18,055 bases of DNA, from positions 1-18,055 of the forward strand of contig CAJTSU010000065.1 in assembly GCA_910579055.1 (NCBI GenBank). Direction: 5' to 3'. The stretch is from an uncultured Mailhella sp. Lineage in GTDB: Bacteria > Desulfobacterota > Desulfovibrionia > Desulfovibrionales > Desulfovibrionaceae. A model generated the notes under the pieces. That model was not told where the DNA came from. It ran no database searches and worked only from the letters and a program-made list of their open reading frames with translations. Each line of letters opens with the position of its first letter. Position 1 is the stretch's first letter. Positions 6,896-12,795 of the stretch are shown here, piece by piece. Made by a program: the position numbers and the translations under genes.

Positions 6896-7808
6896 CAGCT
6901 CGCCCGCCGTTCAGTACGGCGGACCTTTTCCGCCCTGTTTCTTCCACTTTGTAGTTGCGCACCAGAACTTCCCGCACGGCTCCCCGCCTGCCCGCCACGG
7001 AGTTCACCGTACGGCGGGCGTCAACCGTGATGGTCAACTCCTTGTAATCCCCATACAGCTCCAGAATAAACGGCGTGGCGGAATTGGACAGCAAAAAACG
7101 GATGCCGCGCCGGGTAAGCTCATCGCAGCATGTCTTCAGGCGAATCTGTTCCTCCCGCCCGAAACCGCCCCTGCTGTAACTGGTGAAGCTTGACGTTTCT
7201 GAAAGCGGATCGTAAGGCGGATCGAGATAGACAAAAGAAGACTTCGGCAGCGCTTCCAGCACCTCAGCGAAATCCCGGTTCTCAAATCGGATGTCCGCCT
7301 TGTTGAAATAGGCGCTGACGGCGCGCAAGCCCTCGGCATTGACGATGTTGGGGTTCTTATAGCGTCCGAAGGGAGTATTGAAGTGTCCGGCGGAATTCAC
7401 GCGATACAAGCCGTTGTAGCAGGTGCGGTTCAGGTAAAGCAGACGGGAAGCCTTTTCCACCGGGGACAATGCTGCAAATCCTTGCGGATCGCGATCCAGA
7501 TCGCGCAGCGCGTAGAAGTATTCCGGCGTATTTTGATGTTTGCCCAGATCGAGCACAAGCGCTTCCACATCGTCCCGTATCACCTGATACAAGGCCACCA
7601 GTTCCGCATTAAGGTCGTTCACCACAGCCCGTTTCGGACGAAGTGCAAACAAAAGTGCCGCCCCCCCGGCGAAAGGCTCGCAGTACAGCGGCATGCGTGA
7701 AGGAAGCAAAGGCAATATGGAAGGCAGAAGCTGACGCTTGCCCCCGGCCCATTTGACTGCCGGAGCAAGCGGAGCTGGCGGAGCAAGGCGAAAATTTTGT
7801 TTCAACAT
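6882..7808 (-). CDS. D12-class (Dam/DpnM-type) N6-adenine DNA methyltransferase
   Basis: The enzyme methylates adenine N6 in a short DNA site using S-adenosylmethionine. The 308 residues contain KWAGGK (19-24, motif X), EPFAGGAALLF (44-54, motif I), RTCYNGLYRVN (128-138), FNTPFGRYKNPNI (143-155), the catalytic DPPY (196-199) and the conserved end VDARRTVNS...REVLVRNY (262-286). This is the alpha-class Dam/DpnM/EcoRV layout, so GATC or a GATC-like site is the leading guess. The ATG at 7808 is preferred to 7883: AGAAGAGG precedes it, and the longer form would begin upstream of the likely promoter, inside a repeat. The gene overlaps the endonuclease by 14 bp, forming an M-then-R operon. Confidence 0.93.
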   Translation of the reverse strand: MLKQNFRLAPPAPLAPAVKWAGGKRQLLPSILPLLPSRMPLYCEPFAGGAALLFALRPKRAVVNDLNAELVALYQVIRDDVEALVLDLGKHQNTPEYFYALRDLDRDPQGFAALSPVEKASRLLYLNRTCYNGLYRVNSAGHFNTPFGRYKNPNIVNAEGLRAVSAYFNKADIRFENRDFAEVLEALPKSSFVYLDPPYDPLSETSSFTSYSRGGFGREEQIRLKTCCDELTRRGIRFLLSNSATPFILELYGDYKELTITVDARRTVNSVAGRRGAVREVLVRNYKVEETGRKRSAVLNGGRADGRQ

Positions 7809-7844
7809 GAACCTCTTCTGTGTGACATTCGCTCCGTCGTTTAC

Positions 7845-7868
7845 GGAAACGCTGATTAAAGCGTTTCC
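7845..7868. repeat. 24-bp palindromic direct repeat, copy 1
   Basis: A perfect 9-bp stem GGAAACGCT (7845-7853) with AGCGTTTCC (7860-7868) and loop GATTAA. The same 24 bases recur in direct orientation at 8022-8045, so the two copies bracket repeat element A. This copy contains the predicted -10 box of the restriction-modification operon. Confidence 0.9.
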
Positions 7869-7883
7869 CGAGGCTGCTGACAA
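7855..7883 (-). promoter_or_regulatory. Predicted promoter of the restriction-modification operon inside the repeat
   Basis: On the minus strand: -35 TTGTCA (7878-7883), 17-bp spacer, -10 TTTAAT (7855-7860). Each box matches the consensus at five of six positions. The leader to the methylase ATG is about 40 nt. The -10 lies in the centre of the 7845-7868 palindrome and the -35 lies in the 7872-7894 hairpin, so the repeat appears to supply and possibly control expression. Confidence 0.5.
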
Positions 7884-7894
7884 AGTCAGCAGCC
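7872..7894. repeat. Perfect 10-bp hairpin at the edge of repeat A
   Basis: GGCTGCTGAC (7872-7881) pairs with GTCAGCAGCC (7885-7894) around an AAA loop. It sits between the first 24-bp palindrome and the conserved core of repeat A. In repeat B the corresponding edge carries a different hairpin (CGGGC-ttgc-GCCCG, 12033-12046). Confidence 0.85.
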
Positions 7895-8020
7895 CGAAAA
7901 TTGCGAGTAGGTCGCGGCTTTGCCGCGCCGTAAAGCGAGCGATTTTCGTGCCTTTCCGTCAAGCCGCTTTGCGGCTCAGACGGCGCAAACTCCGCGAAGC
8001 GGGGTTTGTCATCAATCTGA
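7891..8020 (+). repeat. Structured dispersed repeat, copy A
   Basis: This segment of about 130 bp is a chain of hairpins: CGAAAAT (7895-7901) with ATTTTCG (7942-7948) enclosing GCGGC-ttt-GCCGC (7914-7926); CCGTC/GACGG enclosing AGCCGC-ttt-GCGGCT (7956-7983); and AAACTCCGC-gaa-GCGGGGTTT (7987-8007). Its reverse complement recurs at about 11907-12038 with changes mostly in loops. It fills most of the 378-bp gene-free gap 7809-8186. It carries no recognisable gene or transposase and resembles a MITE or complex REP element. Confidence 0.8.
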
Positions 8021-8021
8021 A

Positions 8022-8045
8022 GGAAACGCTGATTAAAGCGTTTCC
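8022..8045. repeat. 24-bp palindromic direct repeat, copy 2
   Basis: Identical to 7845-7868 (stem GGAAACGCT/AGCGTTTCC, loop GATTAA). It closes the downstream end of repeat A. No -35 box lies at promoter distance here, unlike copy 1. Confidence 0.9.
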
Positions 8046-8186
8046 TGCGGATAACCCGGCTCAAAATAGCCGCACTGTGCAGAGAACACAAGCCGGACGC
8101 AGCAACCGGCCTGCCGTGGAAACCGTACCGCACGGGCCTGGCGCTTTGCGCGGATCACCCTTATTCTTTTTCCGGAGGACACGCCT

Positions 8187-8444
8187 GTGAATCTTGACGA
8201 CGCCTTTTCTCTGGCCAAACAAGGCTGTTTTCTCACCCGTCCCGGTTTTGGCGGGAAATTTCTCGCCCTGCGCGACGGCAAAATACTGCGTGGGCGTTTC
8301 ATCGGCGAAACAGGCATGACGGAAATGAAGGCTTACGCCCTCAGCAAAGAGGATCATCAGGCAAAGGACTGGAAGATTTTTCACAGGGTACTGCCTGACG
8401 CCTGGGAAGGTTGTGACGCTCCCGCAACAAACACTCCGGTATAG
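8187..8444 (+). CDS. Small DUF2829/Tad2-like protein
   Basis: The 85-residue product begins with GTG at 8187, preceded by CGGAGGA (8173-8179) at ideal spacing. The pattern MNLDDAFSLAKQGCFLTRPGFGGKFLAL followed by LSKEDHQAKDW (about 52-62) resembles the DUF2829/Tad2 fold, whose members show F-x-A-L-x-x-L-K-x-G-K-x-V-x-R-x-x-W-x-G near the start and S-x-x-D-x-x-A-x-D-W near the end. Phage Tad2 sequesters the cyclic ADP-ribose signal of Thoeris defence; chromosomal relatives mostly have no known role. The usual tryptophan after the R-x-G pair is F here. It stands alone between repeat A and repeat C, divergent from the restriction-modification operon. The family call is by pattern memory and the function is inference. 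Confidence 0.6.
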   Translation: MNLDDAFSLAKQGCFLTRPGFGGKFLALRDGKILRGRFIGETGMTEMKAYALSKEDHQAKDWKIFHRVLPDAWEGCDAPATNTPV

Positions 8445-8452
8445 AGCATTTT
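8442..8452 (+). repeat. 11-bp direct repeat TAGAGCATTTT, copy 1
   Basis: TAGAGCATTTT starts with the stop codon of the DUF2829-like gene and recurs at 15009-15019. Both copies lie a short way to the left of a member of the second dispersed repeat family, although those members are inverted relative to each other. Confidence 0.5.
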
Positions 8453-8465
8453 CGCCGCGCCCCCT

Positions 8466-8530
8466 ATCCGGTGTCGCCGCAATTCACTTGCGGCGCACCA
8501 CCAAACAGACGCCCCAAAGGAGCGTGTCTG
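8466..8530 (-). repeat. Second dispersed repeat family, copy C
   Basis: Read on the minus strand it has two hairpins: CAGAC...GTCTG, then CGCCGCAA-gtgaa-TTGCGGCG, ending ACACCGGAT. The plus-strand copy D at 15078-15145 aligns along its full length by eye. It lies in the gap 8445-8740, in which I see no gene. Confidence 0.75.
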
Positions 8531-8682
8531 CTGCCAGAAGGGCACAGGTATGACCGCGGCAAGGCACAGCTCCAACGGAATGGCGGGGCGTGTAACGAGG
8601 CTTCACGCCCCGCTCGATTCCGATGGCACCGGCATGCATCTCAATGTTGGAACACTCTGGCCGTCACCTGCCGGCCCCCCCC

Positions 8683-8719
8683 AAAAAAAACGCCGCTCTC
8701 CACAAGGAAAAACGGCGTT
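8683..8719 (-). terminator. Intrinsic terminator of the exported-protein gene
   Basis: On the minus strand a stem AACGCCG (8713-8719) with CGGCGTT (8689-8695) leads straight into eight consecutive T (complement of A 8683-8690). It lies 21 bp beyond the stop codon of the gene at 8741-9199. Confidence 0.85.
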
Positions 8720-8740
8720 CTCCAGAAACAGCACAAGAGT

Positions 8741-9199
8741 CTACAGACTCCATGCTCCCTTGACATAGCGCGCGATTTCCGTCAGGCGGCGGCTCTTGAC
8801 CCGATGGAACGGCCCTTTCAGAGCTTCTTCCTTGGTGGCGGCGACGCTTTCAAAATGATTTTCCACATATTTGACCCGGGCAATGTACTGGAAATGCCGG
8901 GATTCGGAAGGCAACACCTCTGTGGAAATGGAGGCGGGATCCAGCGAAATGTAGGAAGCCACGAACTTTCCGTCCCGTTTGGAAATGGCAGGCTGGGTCT
9001 TGCAGGGGCGCACGGCGAGATTGCAGCGATCCACATGCTTTTTCAAAAAGGCGTCAAGCCTGCTGCGGGCAGTCTCCAAATCTTTCTGTGCCTTGGCTTC
9101 CGCAGCCTGGGTCGTTTTCGCCTCCGCCGAACCGACAGCCGAATACGCCCCGCAGGCGAACACACCCAACGCCAGCAGAAAAGCAACTAGTTTCTTCAT
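8741..9199 (-). CDS. Small exported hypothetical protein
   Basis: The 152-residue protein begins MKKLVAFLLALGVFACGAYS with a clear signal peptide; cleavage after SAEA (about residue 27) is likely. C16 lies in FAC, which is a poor lipobox because F precedes A. The mature part has an Ala/Lys/Glu-rich helical start (30-55, short coiled-coil potential), two cysteines (C59, C66) that could form a disulfide, and a mixed C-terminal part. I do not recognise a family. AAGGAAAA precedes the ATG at 9199. It follows the VWA-OmpA gene on the same strand with an 81-bp gap holding a hairpin but no clear promoter, so cotranscription is plausible. A strong terminator follows. Confidence 0.8.
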   Translation of the reverse strand: MKKLVAFLLALGVFACGAYSAVGSAEAKTTQAAEAKAQKDLETARSRLDAFLKKHVDRCNLAVRPCKTQPAISKRDGKFVASYISLDPASISTEVLPSESRHFQYIARVKYVENHFESVAATKEEALKGPFHRVKSRRLTEIARYVKGAWSL

Positions 9200-9223
9200 A
9201 TTCTTTTCCTTGTTCGTTATTGA

Positions 9224-9261
9224 GAGAGCCCGGCATTCCAGGGAAGGAGTGCCGGGCTCTC
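9224..9261. other. 12-bp intercistronic hairpin
   Basis: GAGAGCCCGGCA (9224-9235) pairs perfectly with TGCCGGGCTCTC (9250-9261) around a 14-nt loop. It sits between the VWA-OmpA gene and the exported-protein gene. Neither side has a U-tract, so it is more likely an mRNA-stabilising or attenuating structure that makes the upstream message more abundant than a full stop. Confidence 0.6.
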
Positions 9262-9280
9262 GCTAAATACGCTTTACCGA

Positions 9281-10279
9281 TTATTCAAAAATCAGTTCGA
9301 CGCGACGGTTCAGGTAACGACCTTCAGCGGTGCTGTTATCGTACTTGGTGGATTCGCCTTCACCAATGGCGCGCATTTCAGACGCGGGAATACCCTTCTG
9401 CTCAAGGTACTTCTTCACGGAGTCAGCGCGGCGCTGAGAGAGGCCCATATTGTAGGATTCGGGGCCGGTGGTGTCGGTCCAGCCTTCAAGAACCAGCTTC
9501 ACATTGCTCTTGCCCTTGATTACCTGGGCCACTTCATCAAGAATGCCCATGGCCTTGTCGTTCAGAGCAGAGGAGTCAAACGCGAAGTTGACGCCACGCA
9601 GGATTACGACTTCTTCTTCCACCACACCATAGAACACGCGTTCCACAAAATCCTTCACGGCAGCGTCGCTGGCGAGCAGGTCAGCACCGTTCACAGATAC
9701 GGAGCAGGGGTTGAGAGCGGCAATCTGATCCAGCACGGCCTGCCCTTCGGGCTTGTCGGCCATGGAGATGATGTGGAAGCACAGACCGGGAACGGAATTA
9801 TACACGCTGCGGGCGGCCGCAACGGGGTCGCCGCCGCGGTTGGCCATACCGTCGCTCACAAGAATGGCGGCGGTGGGCTTCTGCATAGCCGCGTATTCCT
9901 GAGTCATGTCGGTAAGGCCGTCAGCCATGTTGGTCATACGACCCACAACTTCACCGCCGGTGCTGATCCTGCTGATGGCCTTGGCCATACCGGCGCGATC
10001 CCAGCTGCCGAGGGGCTGCGGGGTACCGTCGGGCGAGAACAGATGCACAGAGCCCTGATAGGGCAGATTGGGAATCTGGGCATTCACACGGGCCATGACA
10101 TCCTTTGCCATATCCATTTTCGTTCTGGCATTCAGAAGCGGGCTGGTCAGCATGGAGCCGGAGTTGTCAACAAGAAAGTCGAAGCTGGACACAGTGGGAA
10201 TGACTTCTTCCGCCGCGTGGGCCATGGGCACAATACCCAACGCCAACAGCGCAGTGAGCACAAGAGAACGCAATTTCAT
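9281..10279 (-). CDS. Periplasmic VWA-OmpA fusion protein
   Basis: The 332-residue protein has a signal peptide (MKLRSLVLTALLALGIVPMA then HAA, cleavage near residue 22). A von Willebrand factor A domain (about 33-215) follows, with metal-site motif DNSGS (38-42) and a later ILVSDGMANRGGDP strand. An OmpA-type peptidoglycan-binding domain (about 228-332) ends the protein, with FAFDSSALN, GWTDTTGPESYNMGLSQRRA and a terminal NRRVELIFE. It probably tethers to peptidoglycan and binds a partner through the VWA face; no beta-barrel is present. The ATG at 10279 follows GGAGG; an in-frame TTG four codons upstream overlaps that site and is rejected. A promoter is predicted at 10325-10353. Confidence 0.92.
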   Translation of the reverse strand: MKLRSLVLTALLALGIVPMAHAAEEVIPTVSSFDFLVDNSGSMLTSPLLNARTKMDMAKDVMARVNAQIPNLPYQGSVHLFSPDGTPQPLGSWDRAGMAKAISRISTGGEVVGRMTNMADGLTDMTQEYAAMQKPTAAILVSDGMANRGGDPVAAARSVYNSVPGLCFHIISMADKPEGQAVLDQIAALNPCSVSVNGADLLASDAAVKDFVERVFYGVVEEEVVILRGVNFAFDSSALNDKAMGILDEVAQVIKGKSNVKLVLEGWTDTTGPESYNMGLSQRRADSVKKYLEQKGIPASEMRAIGEGESTKYDNSTAEGRYLNRRVELIFE

Positions 10280-10324
10280 GTTTGCCTCCAAAAAAGATAG
10301 TTCAATGCGAACCCGTTGTGCCCA

Positions 10325-10353
10325 TTATTAACAAAGGCGCCAGAGTTCAGCAA
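10325..10353 (-). promoter_or_regulatory. Predicted promoter of the VWA-OmpA gene
   Basis: On the minus strand: -35 TTGCTG (10348-10353), 17-bp spacer, -10 TAATAA (10325-10330). The leader to the ATG at 10279 is about 40 nt. Confidence 0.55.
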
Positions 10354-10453
10354 GTATAAAAAATGATTTCTTTTGCGATCAGCCCGGCTGTGCGTTCAAA
10401 ATAAAGGCTCCGGCACAAGCCGCATCAGTCAGGCAAAAGCTTCGGAAAGCAAG

Positions 10454-10482
10454 AAAGGCGGAAGCAAAACTCCCGCCTTTTT
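10454..10482 (-). terminator. Terminator downstream of dsrC
   Basis: AAAGGCGG (10454-10461) pairs with CCGCCTTT (10473-10480). On the minus strand the stem ends in TTTCTT; on the plus strand it ends in five T. It lies 40 bp past the dsrC stop and probably ends dsrC transcription. Confidence 0.65.
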
Positions 10483-10521
10483 GGAATATCCGCGAACGGA
10501 TGGCCGTACGCCGAAGATTTC

Positions 10522-10839
10522 CTACACGCAGCCGGTGGGCTTGGGCAGGCCTGCCATTTTGCAGGCTCCCTTGCCGGGGCCGGAGGGGAAGAGTTCGTAC
10601 ACTTCCTTCAGTTTGTAACCGGTGTTCTTGGACAGGATACGCACCATGGGGGCGATGCCGTTCTTCTTGTAGTAATCCTGCAGGAAGTCCAGAACCTTCT
10701 GATGGTCAGGAGTGATTTCCGAGATACCTTCGGACTCTTTTACGTATTCGAGCCATTCGGGGCACCAGTCGTCGAAACGAAGCAGGAAACCGTCTTCGTC
10801 GACTTCAAAGGATTTCCCTTTGTAAGAGACTTCAGCCAT
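10522..10839 (-). CDS. dsrC: Sulfur-trafficking protein DsrC (TusE/DsrC/DsvC family)
   Basis: DsrC is the cytoplasmic partner of dissimilatory sulfite reductase. Sulfite-derived sulfur is held as a trisulfide between its two C-terminal cysteines and then reduced by the membrane DsrMK complex. The 105-residue protein is full length and ends GACKMAGLPKPTGCV, giving the two conserved cysteines at C93 and C104 (penultimate), 11 residues apart, as in true DsrC rather than TusE, which lacks the first. AGGAGG precedes the ATG at 10839. It stands alone between the CBS gene and the VWA-OmpA gene, away from any dsrAB, as is common in Desulfovibrio. It is the strongest evidence in the window for a sulfate/sulfite-reducing host. 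Confidence 0.97.
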   Translation of the reverse strand: MAEVSYKGKSFEVDEDGFLLRFDDWCPEWLEYVKESEGISEITPDHQKVLDFLQDYYKKNGIAPMVRILSKNTGYKLKEVYELFPSGPGKGACKMAGLPKPTGCV

Positions 10840-10909
10840 GCGCGTCCTCCTTGGACATGTTGACTGTTTGACGTTATAGCCTCCGCGTCAGGGCGGAAGC
10901 CTGAAAACG

Positions 10910-10939
10910 ATAGTACCTTGACAGGCAGGCGGAGATCAA
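10910..10939 (-). promoter_or_regulatory. Predicted promoter of dsrC
   Basis: On the minus strand: -35 TTGATC (10934-10939), 18-bp spacer, -10 TACTAT (10910-10915). The leader is about 64 nt and contains a likely GC hairpin, GCTTCCGC with GCGGAGGC (about 10879-10900). Another AT-rich hexamer, TATAAC, lies nearer the gene but lacks a good -35. Confidence 0.45.
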
Positions 10940-11058
10940 TCCGCTTCAGGTAAATTGCCACAAGCTTTTTCAAAAAGCAAGCCTATTCACAAAATCAGCT
11001 CGAAACACCATTCCAGCGCCTTGCGCTCCGGGCATCCGGCGCGTTCAACCACAAAAGA

Positions 11059-11730
11059 TTACACTTCGTGTACGTTTTCGCGCACCCAATACAACAGGTG
11101 GAACTTCTCTTTAACATCTTCAATCAGCTTGTTTTCCTCACTGCGTTCCATCGGTTTGATGCGCATGTAGACTTCGCGCATGTCCGGCCCCAGCTTGCTG
11201 TCTGCCGTCAGCATGGAAACAAGGCTGGCATTGTGCGAGCGCAGCAGGTCGAACAAGGGCAGCAGAACTCCAACCCCGTCCCGGAAGGCCACGGCTATTT
11301 GTACCCCGCCCTTGCGCACGCCGCTCACTTCCACCAAAATCTTGAACAGGTCGTGATCGGTAATGATGCCTACCAGCAACCCATCGTCGTCTACCACAGG
11401 CAGGCCGCCTATGCCGCGCTCAAGCATGAGCAGCGCCACGCGTTCCACAGTATCCCGGAGGCTGACGGTAATGGGGTTCGGCGTCATGATGTCGCGCGCC
11501 TTCACCTCGGACAGCAGATAGTACAGTTCGTGCATATCCAGGGTGGTAGCCTTGGAGGGCGAAGCGTCCTTGACATCCCGGTCGGAAATGATCCCGATCA
11601 CACGATGGGAGGGATCTACCACCGGCACGCGGCGGATATTGTATTCCTTCATCATCTTGGAGACTTTGAGCATGGACGTGTCCGGCGTAGCGGTCACAAC
11701 CTCCGTCGTCATCCAGTCGCGTATCTGCAT
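11059..11730 (-). CDS. CBS-domain pair protein with ACT-like C-terminus
   Basis: The 223-residue cytoplasmic protein has two CBS motifs forming a Bateman module (about 7-55, WMTTEVVTATPDTSMLKVSK ... GIISDRDVKD; and 78-132, ARDIMTPNPITVSLRDTV ... GIITDHDLFKIL). A third, ACT-like region follows (about 140-217, VQIAVAFRDGVGVLLPLFDL). Bateman modules bind adenine nucleotides and act as energy or ligand sensors; the layout resembles the AcuB-type CBS-CBS-ACT family, whose partners are mostly unknown. GGAGTGG precedes the ATG at 11730. No strong promoter or terminator is evident. The upstream 352-bp gap carries an 8-bp hairpin and repeat B. Confidence 0.88.
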   Translation of the reverse strand: MQIRDWMTTEVVTATPDTSMLKVSKMMKEYNIRRVPVVDPSHRVIGIISDRDVKDASPSKATTLDMHELYYLLSEVKARDIMTPNPITVSLRDTVERVALLMLERGIGGLPVVDDDGLLVGIITDHDLFKILVEVSGVRKGGVQIAVAFRDGVGVLLPLFDLLRSHNASLVSMLTADSKLGPDMREVYMRIKPMERSEENKLIEDVKEKFHLLYWVRENVHEV

Positions 11731-11780
11731 CTTCCACTCCTCATGCCCGCGAAGGCGGCAGGCGCGAAACCATCCGCTTC

Positions 11781-11806
11781 AAGGCCGCCGCGTCTTCAGC
11801 GGCCTT
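11781..11806. other. Hairpin upstream of the CBS gene
   Basis: AAGGCCGC (11781-11788) pairs perfectly with GCGGCCTT (11799-11806) around a 10-nt loop, about 50 bp upstream of the CBS gene start. There is no U-tract. It may be a leader structure. Confidence 0.45.
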
Positions 11807-11886
11807 ACCCGGCGGAAAGGGCTCCGCAACCTCAATTTACATGTATCGCAACATCTGCACAAGCCCAAAAACTCAGGCCGTGCAGC

Positions 11887-11906
11887 ATTGAATGCCCGCA
11901 TTCAAT
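11887..11906. repeat. Palindromic cap at the end of repeat B
   Basis: ATTGAATGC (11887-11895) pairs perfectly with GCATTCAAT (11898-11906) around CC. It occupies the same place relative to repeat B as the GGAAACGCT/AGCGTTTCC palindrome does to repeat A, yet its sequence is entirely different. Confidence 0.75.
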
Positions 11907-12038
11907 ATCAGCCTGATGACAAACCCCGCTTTGCGGCGTTTGCGCCGTCTGAGCCGCCGAAGCGGCTTGACGGAAAGCCTCGAAAATCACTCGCTTTACG
12001 GCGCGGCCACGCCACGGCCTGCCGGCAATGTTCGGGCT
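11907..12038 (-). repeat. Structured dispersed repeat, copy B (inverted)
   Basis: Its reverse complement aligns by eye with 7891-8020 along the whole length, from AGCCCGAA to the TCATCA...CTGA end. Stems are conserved: CCGTC/GACGG around AGCCGC/GCGGCT, and CCGC/GCGG flanked by AAAC/GTTT. Differences fall largely in loops, and here the central loop is TTCG closed by C-G. It lies in the 352-bp gene-free gap 11731-12082 between the CBS gene and the SEC-C gene. Confidence 0.8.
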
Positions 12039-12082
12039 TGCGCCCGCCCCCGGTACTCCCCCGCATTTCATGCTGCGGAGTA

Positions 12083-12574
12083 CTAGCGGGGCATGCAGCA
12101 TTTTTTGTACTTCTTTCCACTCCCGCAGGGGCAGGGATCATTGCGGCCGACCTTGGGGCCTTCGCGGCGCACGGGCTGACGGGCATGCACATTGCCTTCC
12201 ACATAGAACCAGCGCCCGTCTTCCTTGCGAAAGAAGGCATCCTCACGCAGTTCCTGCGGCATGCCCTGTACGCTGTAATGCGCGCAAAAACTCACTTCTC
12301 CCGTTTCGTCCTCCGGACCGCCCGCGCTGGTTTCAAGAATTTCAAGATTCTCCCAGGTCATAAGGGAGGACCATTCCTTGATATCATCGGCGCTCGCGTC
12401 TTCCCGGAACTCAGGATGCGTGGACTCGGTAAGAAAATCGTATCTGCCCAGGGCGTGGGCGGTATAACGGGCGCGCATCAAAGCTTCCGCTGTAGGCGCG
12501 GAACTTGTGTTGTCAAGGATCGGGCCGCAGCAGGCTTCAAGCTCCCGGCCGGAACCGCAGGGACAAAGGGTCAT
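12083..12574 (-). CDS. YchJ-family protein with SEC-C motifs at both ends
   Basis: The 163-residue protein carries two zinc-binding SEC-C motifs, CPCGSGRELEACC (4-16) and CPCGSGKKYKKCC (148-160). Between them is an NTF2-like domain (about 28-135, with the typical ALMRARYTAHALGRYDFL and TWENLEIL segments). This is the YchJ/UPF0225 layout and length; the biochemical role is not settled, and SEC-C motifs in SecA bind zinc and contact SecB and ribosomes. GGAGG lies nine bases upstream of the ATG at 12574. The gene is not preceded by a strong promoter match, and a minus-strand terminator at 12690-12725 isolates it from anything upstream. Confidence 0.92.
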   Translation of the reverse strand: MTLCPCGSGRELEACCGPILDNTSSAPTAEALMRARYTAHALGRYDFLTESTHPEFREDASADDIKEWSSLMTWENLEILETSAGGPEDETGEVSFCAHYSVQGMPQELREDAFFRKEDGRWFYVEGNVHARQPVRREGPKVGRNDPCPCGSGKKYKKCCMPR

Positions 12575-12689
12575 AAGGATCTGCCTCCAGAATGTTTAAT
12601 TGCCGGAAGTTTGCCCGGAATCGCTTCGGAAGACAAGAGGGCCCCGCACTCGTTGTACTGGGCAGGACGTTCCATGCCGCGGAATGGGG

Positions 12690-12725
12690 CAAAAAAACAG
12701 GCTGCCGATAGGGGTCGGCAGCCTG
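12690..12725 (-). terminator. Strong minus-strand intrinsic terminator with no protein gene upstream
   Basis: CAGGCTGCCGA (12698-12708) pairs perfectly with TCGGCAGCCTG (12715-12725) around a six-base loop. On the minus strand it runs straight into seven T (complement of A 12691-12697). Transcription reaching it must start in 12726-13117, where I find no convincing minus-strand gene. Confidence 0.88.
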
Positions 12726-12785
12726 CAAGGGTGTGGCATCACGTTCAAATTTGTTTGAATGGATGCACTTTCTTTATGCAACTCA
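12690..12785 (-). ncRNA. Candidate small RNA ending at the 12690 terminator
   Basis: Just ahead of the terminator, the minus strand folds into a second hairpin, TTCAAA-caaa-TTTGAA (about 12743-12758), closed by GCATC/GATGC (about 12737-12764). A highly AT-rich segment with promoter-like character lies further upstream (12791-12835). No start codon with a ribosome site and reading frame is present. The 5' end is a guess, and expression is inferred only from the orphan terminator. No known RNA family was recognised. Confidence 0.4.
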
Positions 12786-12795
12786 CATACCAGTT

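Noticed and set aside
7809..7883. Longer methylase start at 7883
   Set aside because: It would begin inside the repeat and upstream of the predicted start of transcription, and the extra residues match no conserved methylase region.
7845..8045. CRISPR array
   Set aside because: Only two identical palindromic repeats, 153 bp apart, with a structured hairpin element between them rather than a unique spacer.
7838..8186. Transposase or insertion sequence in the repeat region
   Set aside because: No frame there encodes a transposase-like protein; the segment is non-coding and hairpin-rich.
8741..9199. Lipoprotein call for the exported protein because of C16
   Set aside because: The residues before the cysteine are V-F-A, and F does not fit the lipobox; an A-x-A site further on fits ordinary signal peptidase.
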